Shown: positions 26,288 through 35,067, counted from the stretch's first letter. The stretch is DNA of 64,000 bases from Modicisalibacter sp049808615 (GCF_049808615.1 NZ_JBNCAN010000001.1:1-64000), one strand, 5' to 3'. Notes: generated from the letters alone by a model not told the origin. Numbers and translations are program-made.

Positions 26288-27757
26288 TTATGATTGACCC
26301 GCCTCGGCGGCCAGCGTTGCTCCGATCCTGCCGACCTCCCTTACCAACAGATCGAGATCCTCGAATCTCGTGCGGTGGTTCGTGATATTGACCCTGATCG
26401 CGGTGTTGTCGTGAATGATGGTGGTCGAGGGGGCAGCGATGCCCTGGAGTTGCAACTGAATGACGATCTCTTCATTCAGGTGATTCAACGCGGCTGGGGC
26501 CAGGTCAGGATGGACATAGCGAAAGCAGCAGATATTCATCGCGACCGGCGCCAACACTTCCATATTCGGCTGAGTCGCGACCTGTTCTGCCAGATAAGCC
26601 GCCTGCTCGCAGTTGCGCGTGATCAGCCGACCCAGTTTGTCGGTGCCGTGTTCATTGAGTTGGGCCCAGATCTTGAGCGCTCGAAAGCCACGGGATAATT
26701 CGGGCCCGTACTCCACCGGCCAAGGGTTGCCGGCGGCCAGGCCCCTACTAGCCCCCTTGAGGTAGTCGGGGCGATCGGAGAATGTTCGGCGGTGCGCGTC
26801 TTCGGACCGTACAAGGACGAAGCCGGCGTCGTAGTTGACATGCAGCCACTTGTGAAAATCGAACGCCAGCGAGTCGGCTCGTTTCAATCCGGTCAGGCGC
26901 GGGCGAAGCCGATCACTGAGGACGCCGCTGGCGCCGAATGCGCCGTCAACATGAAACCACAGGCCTTCCCGGGCCGCGAGGTCGGCAATGGCTTCCAGGT
27001 CGTCGATCGCGCCGACATTGACCGCGCCGGCAGTGCCGATGATGGCAAAGGGCGTGCGCCCTTCTGCTCGATCCGTGGCGATCGCGGTTTTCAGCGCGTC
27101 CATGTCGATCTGGAAGCGATCATCGACCGGAATCTTGCGCAGGGCATCCGCGCCGAGACCCAGAATATCGAAGGCACGTGCGACGCAGGAATGGGTCTGC
27201 GTCGAGGTGTAGCCGACCAGCGGTGCGCCGCCGACGCCCTCTGTGCGACTGGTAAAGTCGAGACACCGGTCTCTTGCCACTTTCAAGGCAATCACGGTCG
27301 CAATCGATGTACCGGACACGATCAGGCCGCTGGCGGTCTCGGGGAACTCGAACAATTCCCGGCACCATTTCACCACTTGTTTTTCCACGTACATCGCGCC
27401 GTGGTCTCGACCGCCCAGATTGGCGTTCATCGCCGCCACCGCGATCTCGGCGATCAGGTTTCCCGGCGTGCCGGACCCATGCACCCAGCCAAAAAAACGC
27501 GGGTGGGTGTTGCCGATGCCGTAAGGCAGCAGCGCTTCGATCCGCTGCTGGGTCGCTGCCAACCCTTGACCATGGATCGGCAGTTCGGCTTGAAGCGACA
27601 GCTTCATTTCCGGCGGCACTTCATTCCAGACGCGGCCCTGGCGGGCGGCCTCCATCTTGTCGACCGCAGCATCCAGCATCTTGTGGGCAAGTGTTCGAAA
27701 TTCGCGCCAGTCGCTGGGATCGAGAGACGGGTCTGCAGGGGGGTGTGAGGAATTCAT
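26288..27757 (-). CDS. PLP-dependent group II amino acid decarboxylase
   Basis: 489 residues from the ATG at 27757 (MNSSHPPADPSLD). It belongs to the aromatic-L-amino-acid/glutamate decarboxylase family: active-site HPRFFGWVHGSGTPGN near 80, cofactor Asp and Ala in WFHVDGAFGASG, and PLP lysine in AFDFHKWLHVNYD. It removes CO2 from an L-amino acid; the specificity (aromatic, acidic or other) cannot be read safely. It is the first gene of a minus-strand cluster with the HisD-like, DegT and racemase genes, and it is divergent from a LysR regulator across 341 bases. Confidence 0.87.
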   Translation of the reverse strand: MNSSHPPADPSLDPSDWREFRTLAHKMLDAAVDKMEAARQGRVWNEVPPEMKLSLQAELPIHGQGLAATQQRIEALLPYGIGNTHPRFFGWVHGSGTPGNLIAEIAVAAMNANLGGRDHGAMYVEKQVVKWCRELFEFPETASGLIVSGTSIATVIALKVARDRCLDFTSRTEGVGGAPLVGYTSTQTHSCVARAFDILGLGADALRKIPVDDRFQIDMDALKTAIATDRAEGRTPFAIIGTAGAVNVGAIDDLEAIADLAAREGLWFHVDGAFGASGVLSDRLRPRLTGLKRADSLAFDFHKWLHVNYDAGFVLVRSEDAHRRTFSDRPDYLKGASRGLAAGNPWPVEYGPELSRGFRALKIWAQLNEHGTDKLGRLITRNCEQAAYLAEQVATQPNMEVLAPVAMNICCFRYVHPDLAPAALNHLNEEIVIQLQLQGIAAPSTTIIHDNTAIRVNITNHRTRFEDLDLLVREVGRIGATLAAEAGQS

Positions 27758-28098
27758 GAGGATATACCTTCGGAGGATCAGGAAAGCACAGGCGCGGGCC
27801 ACCCAGCGGAAGGCTCAGGTTGTCCATCGTCTCGAGAGGAAATCGGCAAATGACCAAGACGAATACGGGGAAAACGGGACAGATGCATTCGGGCCTCCGG
27901 CGCGACATTATTGGCATGCGCGTGTTCTTGGATTGTTCACAGTCGTAGAATGATGGCCTCATCCTTTTCTGACTGGTCTCACTCAAGACTAGGCGGCGTG
28001 GGAATGAGTGGCCAATGCCAAGAAACTCAAGATGAGTTACTTTTTTGCATGGCTAGCCGATTACACTAGAAAAACAAGAAAGGCAGGATAGAAAAGAC
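27758..28098. promoter_or_regulatory. divergent intergenic region, decarboxylase cluster and LysR gene
   Basis: 341 bases without a credible gene. It must hold the promoters of the decarboxylase operon (minus) and of the LysR gene (plus). A weak sigma70-like pair TTGCAT (28045-28050) and TAGAAA (28067-28072), 16 bases apart, lies just upstream of the LysR gene. I see no clear LysR box. Confidence 0.4.
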
Positions 28099-29004
28099 AT
28101 GAAGATCGAGTGGATAGAGGATTTTCTGGTACTCATCGAGGCGGGGACGTTTTCCCAGGCCGCCGAACGTCGCCATGTCACCCAGCCGGCCTTTTCGCGG
28201 CGCATTCGCCAATTGGAGCAGTGGCTGGGGGTCGAATTGATCGACCGGCAGGCGATCCGCTTGACGCTGACGCCCCAAGGGCAACTTCACGAACCGCACC
28301 TGCGGGACTGGCTGGCCCGGCTTTATGCCTTGCGCAGTCGTATGCGGGCTGAGGCACTGCATGGCCGCCGCGCGGTATTGACCACCCAGCACACGCTGAC
28401 GGTCAGCTACTTGCCACGGCTGCTTCGCTACTTTCGCCACCACGCACCGGAGGCTCGCTTGCAGGTACGCTCCTCCAACCGGGACGACTGCATCAACGAC
28501 TTCAAACGTGGCGATGCGGACCTGATGGTATGCAGCGAGCTGCATGGCGCCCCTCCGCTGACGGAGCGTCATGATATCGAGCGGCTAGAGCTTGGCCAGG
28601 AGCAATTGATTCCCGTCAGCGCCACCGACCACTCTGGCCGACCACTTCATGCGCCGCATCCAGACAATGTCCTGCCCCTTATCGGCTACGACCGCGATAG
28701 CTTCCTGGGAAGTGCCCTGGCGACCCCCTTCATGTTCGATCTTCAACGCCGCTTCGATGTCGAGCTCGTCTGCGAGACGGCCTTCACCATCGGGATCAAG
28801 GAATTGGCCTTGTCGGGATTGGGGGTCGGCTGGCTACCGCACGGCTTGATCGAGACGGAGCTGGAGTCCGGCAAGCTCGTTCCATTGCTCGATGAGCTCG
28901 GCGGCCCGTTGCTGGCGGTTGCCTGCTATCGTCATGTGACACCCAGCTTCGATGCGGCGGAACGATTGTGGGCACTGATGCAGAAGACGCCCCCTGCGGT
29001 TTGA
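28099..29004 (+). CDS. LysR-family transcriptional regulator
   Basis: 301 residues with an N-terminal winged helix (FSQAAERRHVTQPAFSRRIRQLE) and a C-terminal co-inducer-binding domain. The gene is divergent from the decarboxylase/HisD/DegT/racemase series, the usual sign that it controls that operon. The effector is unknown, presumably the pathway substrate or an intermediate. The recognition helix reads PAFSRRIRQLE rather than the more common SAVSRQIKALE. It starts at an ATG preceded by AGAAAAGAC, a weak ribosome binding site. Confidence 0.9.
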   Translation: MKIEWIEDFLVLIEAGTFSQAAERRHVTQPAFSRRIRQLEQWLGVELIDRQAIRLTLTPQGQLHEPHLRDWLARLYALRSRMRAEALHGRRAVLTTQHTLTVSYLPRLLRYFRHHAPEARLQVRSSNRDDCINDFKRGDADLMVCSELHGAPPLTERHDIERLELGQEQLIPVSATDHSGRPLHAPHPDNVLPLIGYDRDSFLGSALATPFMFDLQRRFDVELVCETAFTIGIKELALSGLGVGWLPHGLIETELESGKLVPLLDELGGPLLAVACYRHVTPSFDAAERLWALMQKTPPAV

Positions 29005-29043
29005 TCGGGATTGGTTAGCGCCGCCATCCATCGTGAGTGGACG

Positions 29044-29670
29044 CTAGGGCGCTACGCCTTCGCGAAGCTTGTAGAAGACAAGATCACCAATTTGGTTCGT
29101 CTTGATGAAGTTTCTGCCCCACCCCGGCGATATTTGTCGCTGATGGAAATACAAGGCGCCATCGATTCTGTCTGGCAGCTGCCCGTTGAGGGCTCGGCGC
29201 GAGATCTCCTTGGCGGTGGCGTAGGCCTGCTCATTTTCCGCATGATCCATACGGCCATCGCACCACCAGGAGAACTGGCAGCTCCCCTGCTCACCGCCTT
29301 GCCTGACCACCTCGCACACCGTTTCCGGAAAGCCTTCATGACCTAGGCGATTGATTACCACGTCGGCGACGGCCTCCATGGTGGCAACGCTTTCGCCCCT
29401 GGCCTCCCAATAGATGGCGCGCGCAAGACAGGTAATCGCATCCTCCAATGGGCCCCGTCCTGTCGGGTCGACCGCCTGTACGCCTGGCTTGGTAATGATC
29501 AAGGAATTAGGAGGACTTATGTCTTTGCCTTCCGTCACAACGGCCTGCTCCAGAGCCTCCGCCTTTTCCTTGGCAACTTCCGCCCTCTGCGCCTGATCGG
29601 CCGCAAGGGCTTGGCTGGAAAATAGAAATATTGCAAGACAGGGCACTATCCACTTCCAGCTTTGATACAT
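29044..29670 (-). CDS. SleB/CwlJ-type cell-wall hydrolase
   Basis: 208 residues with a signal peptide (1-24, ALA before Ala-Asp) and a C-terminal Hydrolase_2 domain at about 80-205: ARAIYWEARGE with the catalytic Glu, VINRLGHEGFPETVCEVV, QFSWWCDG and AYATAKEI. It should cleave peptidoglycan in the periplasm. In non-sporulating bacteria such proteins are general wall remodelling enzymes. The start at 29670 (MYQSWKWIV) has GAGG seven bases upstream; an earlier ATG at 29694 is less good. The gene stands alone. Confidence 0.85.
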   Translation of the reverse strand: MYQSWKWIVPCLAIFLFSSQALAADQAQRAEVAKEKAEALEQAVVTEGKDISPPNSLIITKPGVQAVDPTGRGPLEDAITCLARAIYWEARGESVATMEAVADVVINRLGHEGFPETVCEVVRQGGEQGSCQFSWWCDGRMDHAENEQAYATAKEISRRALNGQLPDRIDGALYFHQRQISPGWGRNFIKTNQIGDLVFYKLREGVAP

Positions 29671-29805
29671 GATCGAACCTCTTCTAAGAATCAAACCTGC
29701 CCATGGTGACTCGATATAAGCGGGGAATCGCTTTCTAGAACGTTTGGGATTCAGTCACATCGTATTCGGTAATCACTCAAGTGCCTATCGGACGATCGTC
29801 CACAT

Positions 29806-30100
29806 GCGAACGCTCTTGAGGATCAGCCGTGGATCGAGGATGCGGCCGCCATCATCATTATTTCTGCGGACATGCCGAGCATGCGCACGCACTCTCATGA
29901 ACAGCCACCGTCAGGAAAACGTGGTGAGCGCTACGTCTACATGGAAACCGGCGCCGTCGCTGAAAATGTCCATTTGCAAGCCACGGCGCTAGGTGGGATT
30001 GGTATGGGCGAGTGGCTTTGACGATGCAAAAGTCGAAAAGGTACTACATTTGAGACCAGAGCTTGAGCCCACTGCTTTGCTAATCGGACCGGTCGCTTAA
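29806..30100 (+). pseudogene. C-terminal remnant of a nitroreductase/SagB-type oxidoreductase, frameshifted
   Basis: One frame from 29806 reads AAAIIIISADMPSM, then GERYVYMETGAVAENVHLQA, and stops at 30019-30021. The next frame continues the same family pattern with ASGFDDAKVEKVLHL and PTALLIGPVA, ending at 30098-30100. Joined, they match the C-terminal 90 or so residues of flavin nitroreductase/SagB-type dehydrogenases (the GxxxxNxxLxAxALG helix and the FDD motif). A single-base indel near 29992-30017 breaks the frame, and the N-terminal half is missing upstream. The remnant overlaps the 3' end of gbcB by a few bases. Confidence 0.7.
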
Positions 30101-31203
30101 AAATCCACCACCACGTTGCCCTTGGGCCGGCTGCAGCAGGAGAGGATGTACCCCGCCTCGACATCCTCATCCGTGATGCCGCCGTTATGCTCCATCTCGA
30201 CTTCCCCGGACTTGATGCCTACCCGGCAGGTGCCACAGATGCCCATGCCACAGGCCTTGGGGATATGCAGACCCAGCTTGGCGGCGGCGGCATGGATCGT
30301 CTCATCGGGTTGAATGCGCACGCTCTTGCCGGAGCCTGCGAATTCGATGCTGAGCATTTCGGAATAATCGATCTCTTCGGCAGCGGCTTCGGCCTGCTCC
30401 GCCAGCTCGAGCACATCCTCGCGCACCTCCAGCGGCGTGGCGCCGAACAGCTCCTCGTGATAATGATCCATGTCGAAGCCATTATCCTGCAGGATACGCT
30501 TGATCACATTCATGTAGGGCGTGGGGCCACAGCAGAAGATCTCTCGTTCGAGATAGTCCGGCGCCATCAACTCCAGCATCGGCTGGGTCAAATAGCCTCG
30601 GTAGCCGCTCCAGGTTTCGCCAATATCATCCTTGTTTTCACAGATCAGATGCAGCTTGAACTCGGGAAGTCGCGAGAACATATGGATCAGTTCGCGATGG
30701 TAGATCACATCACGTGGTGCCCGGGCGCTGTGGATGAATTCGACATCGACACTGGCATTGGTATCGAACAGCCAACGAGTCATCGACATCAGGGGCGTGA
30801 TGCCCACCCCTCCGGAGAGAAACAGCAGCTTGTCCGCAGGGAAGTCGATAATGTTGAAGTTGCCCACGGGCCCATGCACCACCAGTTCGTCGCCTACCGT
30901 AATAGTGTTATGCAGCCAGTTCGACACCTTGCCCCCGGGCATGCGCTTGACGGTAATCGAGAAGCTATAAGGAATCGAAGGCGAACTTGAGATGGTGTAG
31001 GAACGCATGACCTGCTCGCCATCGATGGAAAGCTCCAAAGTGACGAACTGCCCCGGCTTGAAGAAATAGAGCAGCGGCTGCTCCGCCATGAAGCAGAAGG
31101 TCCGCACATCCGCGGTTTCCTGGATCGTCTTGACGCAGCGCACCTGATGACGACCGTTGGTCCAGCTTTGGGTGGTGACTGGATTCAAGAAGTTCATTGT
31201 CAT
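30097..31203 (-). CDS. gbcB: glycine betaine demethylase reductase subunit GbcB
   Basis: 368 residues: the electron-transfer partner of the GbcA Rieske oxygenase. FAD-binding RSYTISS lies at about 68-74, the NAD-binding region at GGVGITPLMS and GPTPYMNVIK, and a plant-type 2Fe-2S ferredoxin domain sits at the C-terminus (CGMGICGTC and a fourth cysteine in YILSCC). It passes electrons from NAD(P)H to GbcA, which removes one methyl group of glycine betaine as formaldehyde, leaving dimethylglycine. The ATG at 31203 follows AGGA. The gene is divergent from gbcA. Confidence 0.92.
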   Translation of the reverse strand: MTMNFLNPVTTQSWTNGRHQVRCVKTIQETADVRTFCFMAEQPLLYFFKPGQFVTLELSIDGEQVMRSYTISSSPSIPYSFSITVKRMPGGKVSNWLHNTITVGDELVVHGPVGNFNIIDFPADKLLFLSGGVGITPLMSMTRWLFDTNASVDVEFIHSARAPRDVIYHRELIHMFSRLPEFKLHLICENKDDIGETWSGYRGYLTQPMLELMAPDYLEREIFCCGPTPYMNVIKRILQDNGFDMDHYHEELFGATPLEVREDVLELAEQAEAAAEEIDYSEMLSIEFAGSGKSVRIQPDETIHAAAAKLGLHIPKACGMGICGTCRVGIKSGEVEMEHNGGITDEDVEAGYILSCCSRPKGNVVVDF

Positions 31204-31509
31204 TGTTGTTCCTGCCCTGCAGCGCCGAAGGCGACGTTCGCGTTACGAAGGCCGCCTCCCGGCATGATCATGCTCGCATTCTGCGCATGCCACTCGAAAC
31301 CGACTTGTCTCCCAGCGACATCGACATACCTCAAACAGCCAGTCGAACGGCGTATTTTTATCACCCAGGTCGTCTCCGGATCGCCGGATGTCGTGCGCAG
31401 ATAATTGCGCTATTCACACATGCTCCACACTCAGCGTGAATTCCACCAATAACAATATTGACACCATCACCAAACTTACCGACACCGGTGATGGATGAGG
31501 GCCGTTGAC
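31204..31509. promoter_or_regulatory. gbcB-gbcA divergent promoter region with a hairpin at the gbcA leader
   Basis: 306 bases without a gene. It should hold both gbc promoters and sites for a GbdR-like activator, but I cannot place those sites with confidence. Next to the gbcA start, CCATCACC (31464-31471) and GGTGATGG (31487-31494) pair around a 15-base loop, ending two bases before the GAGGG ribosome binding site. Confidence 0.45.
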
Positions 31510-32793
31510 ATGAACCTGATCGCTCATTCCCGTCTGGATGATCCCCTGGCCGACGCACGCGAGGCCACCGCTGAGCTTTTAAGCACGCGCATCCCGAAAT
31601 TTTCATTGCCTCAACCGCTCTACGTCGACGAGCGGATCTATGCCCTGGACCTGCAGGAAATTTTCGAGAAGGAGTGGCTGTTCGCCGGAATGACCTGCGA
31701 GATTCCCGCCAAGGGCAATTTCATGACCCTGCAGATCGGCAGCAACCCGATCATCATCGTGCGTGGTAACGACGGTGCGGTGCACGGCTTCCATAACGTC
31801 TGCCGCCACCGCGGGTCGCGCCTATGCGCCACGGAAAAGGGCAAGGTCGCCAAGCTGGTGTGCCCCTACCATCAATGGACCTACGAATTGGATGGCCGTC
31901 TGCTGTTTGCCGGCGACATGGGCCAGAACTTCAATCCGGCTGACTACAGTCTGAAGCCCATTCATGTGGTGACCGCCGGTGGCTATATCTTTGTCAGTCT
32001 GGCGGAACAGCCCGCGGACAACAGCGAATTCCTGGCTCAGCTCGAGCGCTATCTGGCGCCCCACGACATGGACAATGTCAAGGTGGCGGCGGAGTCGCAT
32101 ATCGTCGAGGAAGCCAACTGGAAGCTGGTCGTGGAGAACAATCGCGAGTGCTATCACTGCAACGGCTCTCACCCGGAGCTGATGAACTCGCTGCTGGAGT
32201 TCGACGACACAGAAGATGTGCGTGCCACACCGGCCTACAAGGCCCAGGTCGCACGCATGCGTGACAAGTGGGATGGTTTGGATGCGGCCTGGCAGCTTCA
32301 GTTTTTCGGTAAGCAGAACCGGCTGACCCGTACTCCGCTCAAGGATGGCACCAGTTCCATGACTCTGGACGGTAAACCGGCCTGCAAGAAGCTGATGGGC
32401 GACATGACAGATCCGGAGATGGGGGCGCTGCGCATCCTGCATCTACCCAACTCCTGGAATCACTTCATGGCGGATCATGGTGTCGTATTCCGCATTCTGC
32501 CGCTGGGCCCGCAGCAGACCCTGGTGACCACCAAATGGCTGGTGCACAAGGATGCGGTGGAAGGCGTCGATTATGATCCGATAGAGATGCGTAAGGTATG
32601 GGACGCCACCAATCTGCAAGATCGGCGTATCACCGAGGACAACCAGCGCGGTATCAACTCCATGGCCTATCAGCCCGGCCCCTACTCCGAGAGCTTCGAG
32701 TTCGGCGTGATCGATTTCGTCGACTGGTACAGCGAGCGCATGCTGGCGAATCTCGAGAACGAAACGCCGTCGCTGCGTCTAGCGCAAGGCTAG
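31510..32793 (+). CDS. gbcA: glycine betaine demethylase oxygenase subunit GbcA
   Basis: 427 residues: Rieske non-haem iron oxygenase alpha subunit. The 2Fe-2S ligands are Cys-x-His in NVCRHRGSR and Cys-x2-His in CPYHQWTY. The mononuclear iron site lies in NRECYHCNGSHPEL (two His), with the carboxylate later in the chain. It dioxygenates a methyl group of betaine to give dimethylglycine and formaldehyde. The start at 31510 (MNLIAHSRL) is eight bases after GAGGG; an upstream ATG at 31495 overlaps that site. Formaldehyde and formate enzymes (frmA, fghA, fdsAB) lie in the same region. Confidence 0.93.
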   Translation: MNLIAHSRLDDPLADAREATAELLSTRIPKFSLPQPLYVDERIYALDLQEIFEKEWLFAGMTCEIPAKGNFMTLQIGSNPIIIVRGNDGAVHGFHNVCRHRGSRLCATEKGKVAKLVCPYHQWTYELDGRLLFAGDMGQNFNPADYSLKPIHVVTAGGYIFVSLAEQPADNSEFLAQLERYLAPHDMDNVKVAAESHIVEEANWKLVVENNRECYHCNGSHPELMNSLLEFDDTEDVRATPAYKAQVARMRDKWDGLDAAWQLQFFGKQNRLTRTPLKDGTSSMTLDGKPACKKLMGDMTDPEMGALRILHLPNSWNHFMADHGVVFRILPLGPQQTLVTTKWLVHKDAVEGVDYDPIEMRKVWDATNLQDRRITEDNQRGINSMAYQPGPYSESFEFGVIDFVDWYSERMLANLENETPSLRLAQG

Positions 32794-32878
32794 TCCAATC
32801 ATCTTGTTCAACACTGCGATACAGGACAAGCGCAACTGAACATGAAGAGGGATGCCGGGGACAGGCTGAAGAGGAGGT

Positions 32879-32951
32879 CTTTTGCCATGGCCGGAAAATG
32901 TTCCATACAATTCCGGCATTTCCGCCATCCATGGCGGTCAGATGGCAAAAG
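32879..32951. other. compact three-way-junction inverted-repeat element between gbcA and dgcA-like gene
   Basis: Three perfect stems nest in 73 bases. An outer stem CTTTTGCCAT (32879-32888) with ATGGCAAAAG (32942-32951) encloses hairpin A, GCCGGAA (32890-32896) with TTCCGGC (32911-32917), and hairpin B, CCGCCAT (32922-32928) with ATGGCGG (32931-32937). The joints are one, four and four bases. An alternative stem also exists: GCCATGG (32884-32890) can pair with CCATGGC (32929-32935), disrupting the outer stem and both hairpins. It lies 86 bases after the gbcA stop and 64 bases before the next start. It may be a structured leader RNA, a terminator of gbcA or a DNA cruciform. No known family is recognised. 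Confidence 0.6.
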
Positions 32952-33015
32952 TAGATACGGCCTGTCGGCGGGTTAGTCCCGAGATACTTGCGCCATCCTT
33001 ATCTGGAGATTACCG

Positions 33016-35067
33016 ATGACTACCTCCCGCGATCCGCTGCTGCAGCCCTTTTCTCTGGGCAACCTGACCTTGAAGAACCGTATCGTCAGCGCCTCCCACG
33101 AGCCGTCTTATTCCGAGGACGGCATGCCCAAGGCGCGCTATCGGCTTTATCACGAAGCCAAGGCCAAAGGCGGCATGGCCATGACCATGATCGGCGGCAG
33201 CGCCGTGGTGGCCCCGGACAGCCCACCGGCCTTCGGCAACCTGCTGCTCTACAAGGACGAGATCGTGCCCTGGCTTTCTGAGCTTGCAGATGGCGTGCAT
33301 CAGCACGACTGCAAGGTGATGTGCCAGATCACCCACCTGGGACGTCGCACCCGCTACAACACCGGCGACTGGCTACCGGTAGTGGCACCCTCCGGCATGC
33401 GCGAGCCGGCCCATCGGGCCTTCCCCAAGGAGATGGAAGATCACGATTTCGAACGCATCGCTCAGGCCTATGCCGATGGCGCGGCCCGCTGTCAGGCCGC
33501 CGGCCTCGACGGCATCGAGATCAATGGTTACGGCCATATGTTCGATGGCTTTCTCTCACCCTGGACCAATCGCCGCGACGACGAATGGGGTGGCGACCTT
33601 CAAGGACGCCTGCGGTTCCCGCTGAAGATCCTCGACACCATTCGCGCCACCGTCGGCCCGGACTTCATCATCGGCGTGCGTCTGGTGGTGGACGAGCTGA
33701 TGCCCCACGGCATCGGACGCGACGAAGGGCTTGAGATCTACAGGTTGCTCGAGCAAAGCGGCGCCATCGATTTCTTCAGTGTGATTCGCGGGCATATCGA
33801 CTCCGATGCAGGGCTCGCGGAGGTAATCCCCAACATGGGCGCCCCTTCCGCGCCGCACCTCGCCTTTGCCGGCGAGGTACGCCGGACCACCGGTTTACCC
33901 ATCATGCACGCCTCCCGCATCAACGACGTGGCCACCGCCCGCTATGCCCTGCGCGAAGGCCTGCTCGACATGGTCGGCATGGTGCGTGCGCATATGGCGG
34001 AGCCCAACATCACCGCGCTGATCGAATCCGGTGAGGAAGAGCGTATTCGTCCCTGCGTCGGTGCCGGCTACTGCATCGACGGCATCTACGAGAATGGTGC
34101 CGCCTATTGCATCCACAATCCGGCTACCGGCCGCGAGGCGACGATGCCTCATGTCATCGCTCGGGACGTGGATGCGCCGCGCCATGTGGTGGTGGTAGGC
34201 GGAGGGCCGGCCGGACTCGAGGCAGCCCGGGCCAGCGCCGAACGTGGCCATCGGGTCACGTTGCTGGAAGCCAACGACGAAGCCGGTGGTCAGGTGCGGG
34301 TCGCCAGCCTGCTCGAACGGCGTCGCGAGATGCTGGGTATCACCGAATGGCGGGTGAGCGAGTGTCAGCGCTTGGGCGTGGAGCTGCGCTTCAACTGCTA
34401 TGCCGAAGCCGAGGACGTGCTGGGACTCGATCCGGACGTGGTCATCATCGCCACCGGTGGCCTGCCCCAGGTGCATCCACAGCTGGAAAGCGGCGAATCG
34501 CTGGTGAACTCGAGCTGGGATGCTTTGGCGGACCCGGTCCGCCCTGGCGAGCGCGTGCTGGTCTTCGATGATCATGGCGGCCACCCCGGGCTTTCCGCCG
34601 CGGAGCATCTGGCAAGCAAAGGCGCGATGGTGCATTTCGCCACGCCGGAGCGCATGATCGGCATCGAGGTCGGCAGCACTAACTTCCCGGCCTTCCTCAC
34701 CGCACTCGATCGCTATGGCGTGGATGTCAGTCTCAACCGCACCCTGGTGGGTGTGGAGCGCGCCTCGGACGGTCTCAAGGCGACTCTGACCAGCCCTTAC
34801 TGCAGCGATACTCGAGAAACCCTGAGCGTCGATCGGGTTATCGTCGAACACGGCACAGCGCCCTTGGATGAGCTTTATTTCGAGCTCAAGCCGCAGTCGA
34901 GCAACCTGGGCGAGCTGGATATCGACGCCTTCATTGCAGTCAAGCCGCAGCGCAAGACGCGCAACCCCCAGGGCCGCTTCCAGCTCTTTCGTATCGGCGA
35001 CGCGGTGGCCAGCCGCAACGTGCATGCCGGGGTGTACGACGGTCTGCGCCTCGCGATGGGCCTTTGA
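33016..35067 (+). CDS. dgcA: DgcA-like NADH:flavin oxidoreductase (dimethylglycine demethylase candidate)
   Basis: 683 residues of the trimethylamine dehydrogenase/2,4-dienoyl-CoA reductase family. An FMN-binding barrel occupies about 1-370 (LQPFSLGNLTLKNRIV start, GIEINGYGHMFDGFLSP), and FAD/NAD-type domains follow (VVVVGGGPAGLEAARA at about 397). DgcA with DgcB demethylates dimethylglycine to sarcosine in Pseudomonas, and position downstream of gbcA supports the same role here. The iron-sulfur segment reads CVGAGYC and then AAYCIHNP, so the second of four usual cysteines is Ala. No dgcB gene is adjacent. Other N-methyl demethylases (stachydrine, proline betaine) remain possible. Confidence 0.78.
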   Translation: MTTSRDPLLQPFSLGNLTLKNRIVSASHEPSYSEDGMPKARYRLYHEAKAKGGMAMTMIGGSAVVAPDSPPAFGNLLLYKDEIVPWLSELADGVHQHDCKVMCQITHLGRRTRYNTGDWLPVVAPSGMREPAHRAFPKEMEDHDFERIAQAYADGAARCQAAGLDGIEINGYGHMFDGFLSPWTNRRDDEWGGDLQGRLRFPLKILDTIRATVGPDFIIGVRLVVDELMPHGIGRDEGLEIYRLLEQSGAIDFFSVIRGHIDSDAGLAEVIPNMGAPSAPHLAFAGEVRRTTGLPIMHASRINDVATARYALREGLLDMVGMVRAHMAEPNITALIESGEEERIRPCVGAGYCIDGIYENGAAYCIHNPATGREATMPHVIARDVDAPRHVVVVGGGPAGLEAARASAERGHRVTLLEANDEAGGQVRVASLLERRREMLGITEWRVSECQRLGVELRFNCYAEAEDVLGLDPDVVIIATGGLPQVHPQLESGESLVNSSWDALADPVRPGERVLVFDDHGGHPGLSAAEHLASKGAMVHFATPERMIGIEVGSTNFPAFLTALDRYGVDVSLNRTLVGVERASDGLKATLTSPYCSDTRETLSVDRVIVEHGTAPLDELYFELKPQSSNLGELDIDAFIAVKPQRKTRNPQGRFQLFRIGDAVASRNVHAGVYDGLRLAMGL

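Noticed and set aside
29744..29992. 82-codon plus-strand frame
   Set aside because: A different frame of the same DNA carries the nitroreductase-like pattern; this one has no family signal.
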